Below, piece after piece: positions 7,075 through 7,229 of a DNA stretch of 7,229 bases. How positions within the stretch are numbered: position 1 is the first letter of the stretch; each line of letters starts with the position of its first letter. The DNA lies in NCBI GenBank assembly GCA_013214985.1, contig JABSRY010000119.1, forward strand, positions 1 through 7,229, given 5' to 3'. The position numbers and the translations under genes are program-made. This stretch comes from Hyphomicrobiales bacterium. GTDB taxonomy: Bacteria; Pseudomonadota; Alphaproteobacteria; Rhizobiales; OSC116. A model generated the notes under the pieces. It ran no database searches and was not told the DNA's origin. It was given only the letters and a program-made list of their open reading frames with translations.

Positions 7075-7229
7075 CTACGATTCACTTTTGATGATTTCAG
7101 TCATGGTTACGCCAAGACGTCCATCACTCATCACCACTTCTCCGCGAGCAACATGTCGATTATTGACATAAATATCAATCGCTTCGCCTACTTTTCGGTC
7201 AAGTGCAATGATCGAACCTTCTTCTAAGT
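7075..7229 (-). CDS. fliN: Flagellar motor switch protein FliN, C-terminal part (cut by the window edge)
   Basis: The last 50 residues and stop codon of a protein that begins beyond the right edge. The sequence is a typical SpoA (FliN/FliM C-terminal) domain: EEGSIIALDRKVGEAIDIYV, then NNRHVARGEVVMSDGRLGVT, ending in a short IIKSES tail. FliN builds the lower part of the flagellar C-ring, which governs rotation switching and assists export. The frame is open across the whole visible part and ends at TAG (7075-7077). FliM also carries a SpoA domain, but the ALDRKVGEAIDIYVNNRHVA pattern and the following flbD gene point to FliN. Confidence 0.9.
   Translation of the reverse strand, partial: LEEGSIIALDRKVGEAIDIYVNNRHVARGEVVMSDGRLGVTMTEIIKSES

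Overview
The window looks like the chromosome of a flagellated, fairly AT-rich alphaproteobacterium; I would not name a genus. The main evidence is the leftward gene order fliN - flbD-type sigma-54 activator - flhA - flhF, together with a FlbD-type regulator whose receiver lacks the usual acidic residues. That order and that regulator are known from Caulobacter and relatives.

Reading left to right: positions 1-124 hold a decayed fragment of the 3' part of flhF, on the minus strand and cut by the window edge. Positions 131-428 are non-coding and AT-rich, presumably the promoter/leader region of the next two genes. Two plus-strand genes follow, probably one operon: a stand-alone Aer-like PAS protein (429-980) and a soluble methyl-accepting chemotaxis protein without membrane segments (1025-2185). 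A short convergent gap (2186-2266) separates them from the flagellar genes on the minus strand: flhF (2267-3373), flhA (3426-5621), flbD (5657-7042) and the C-terminal end of fliN (7075-7229, cut by the window edge). Gaps between the minus-strand genes are 32, 35 and 52 bases, so they are probably co-transcribed from a promoter beyond the right edge.

Functionally, FliN is part of the flagellar C-ring, FlhA is the core of the flagellar export gate, FlhF is a polar-placement GTPase of the SRP family, and the FlbD-type protein would time transcription of later flagellar genes. The PAS/MCP pair would feed a redox or oxygen signal to the chemotaxis kinase, so the whole window concerns motility.

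The most unusual structure is that the PAS/MCP pair lies between the intact flhF 3' end and a second, partial copy of that same 3' end. The partial copy carries an exactly 147-base internal deletion and four substitutions. This records a duplication or insertion next to flhF. Other points worth checking are the degenerate G3 and G4 motifs of FlhF and the two-protein arrangement of the putative aerotaxis receptor. I see no mobile element, CRISPR array, tRNA or rRNA, and no clearly new biological system.
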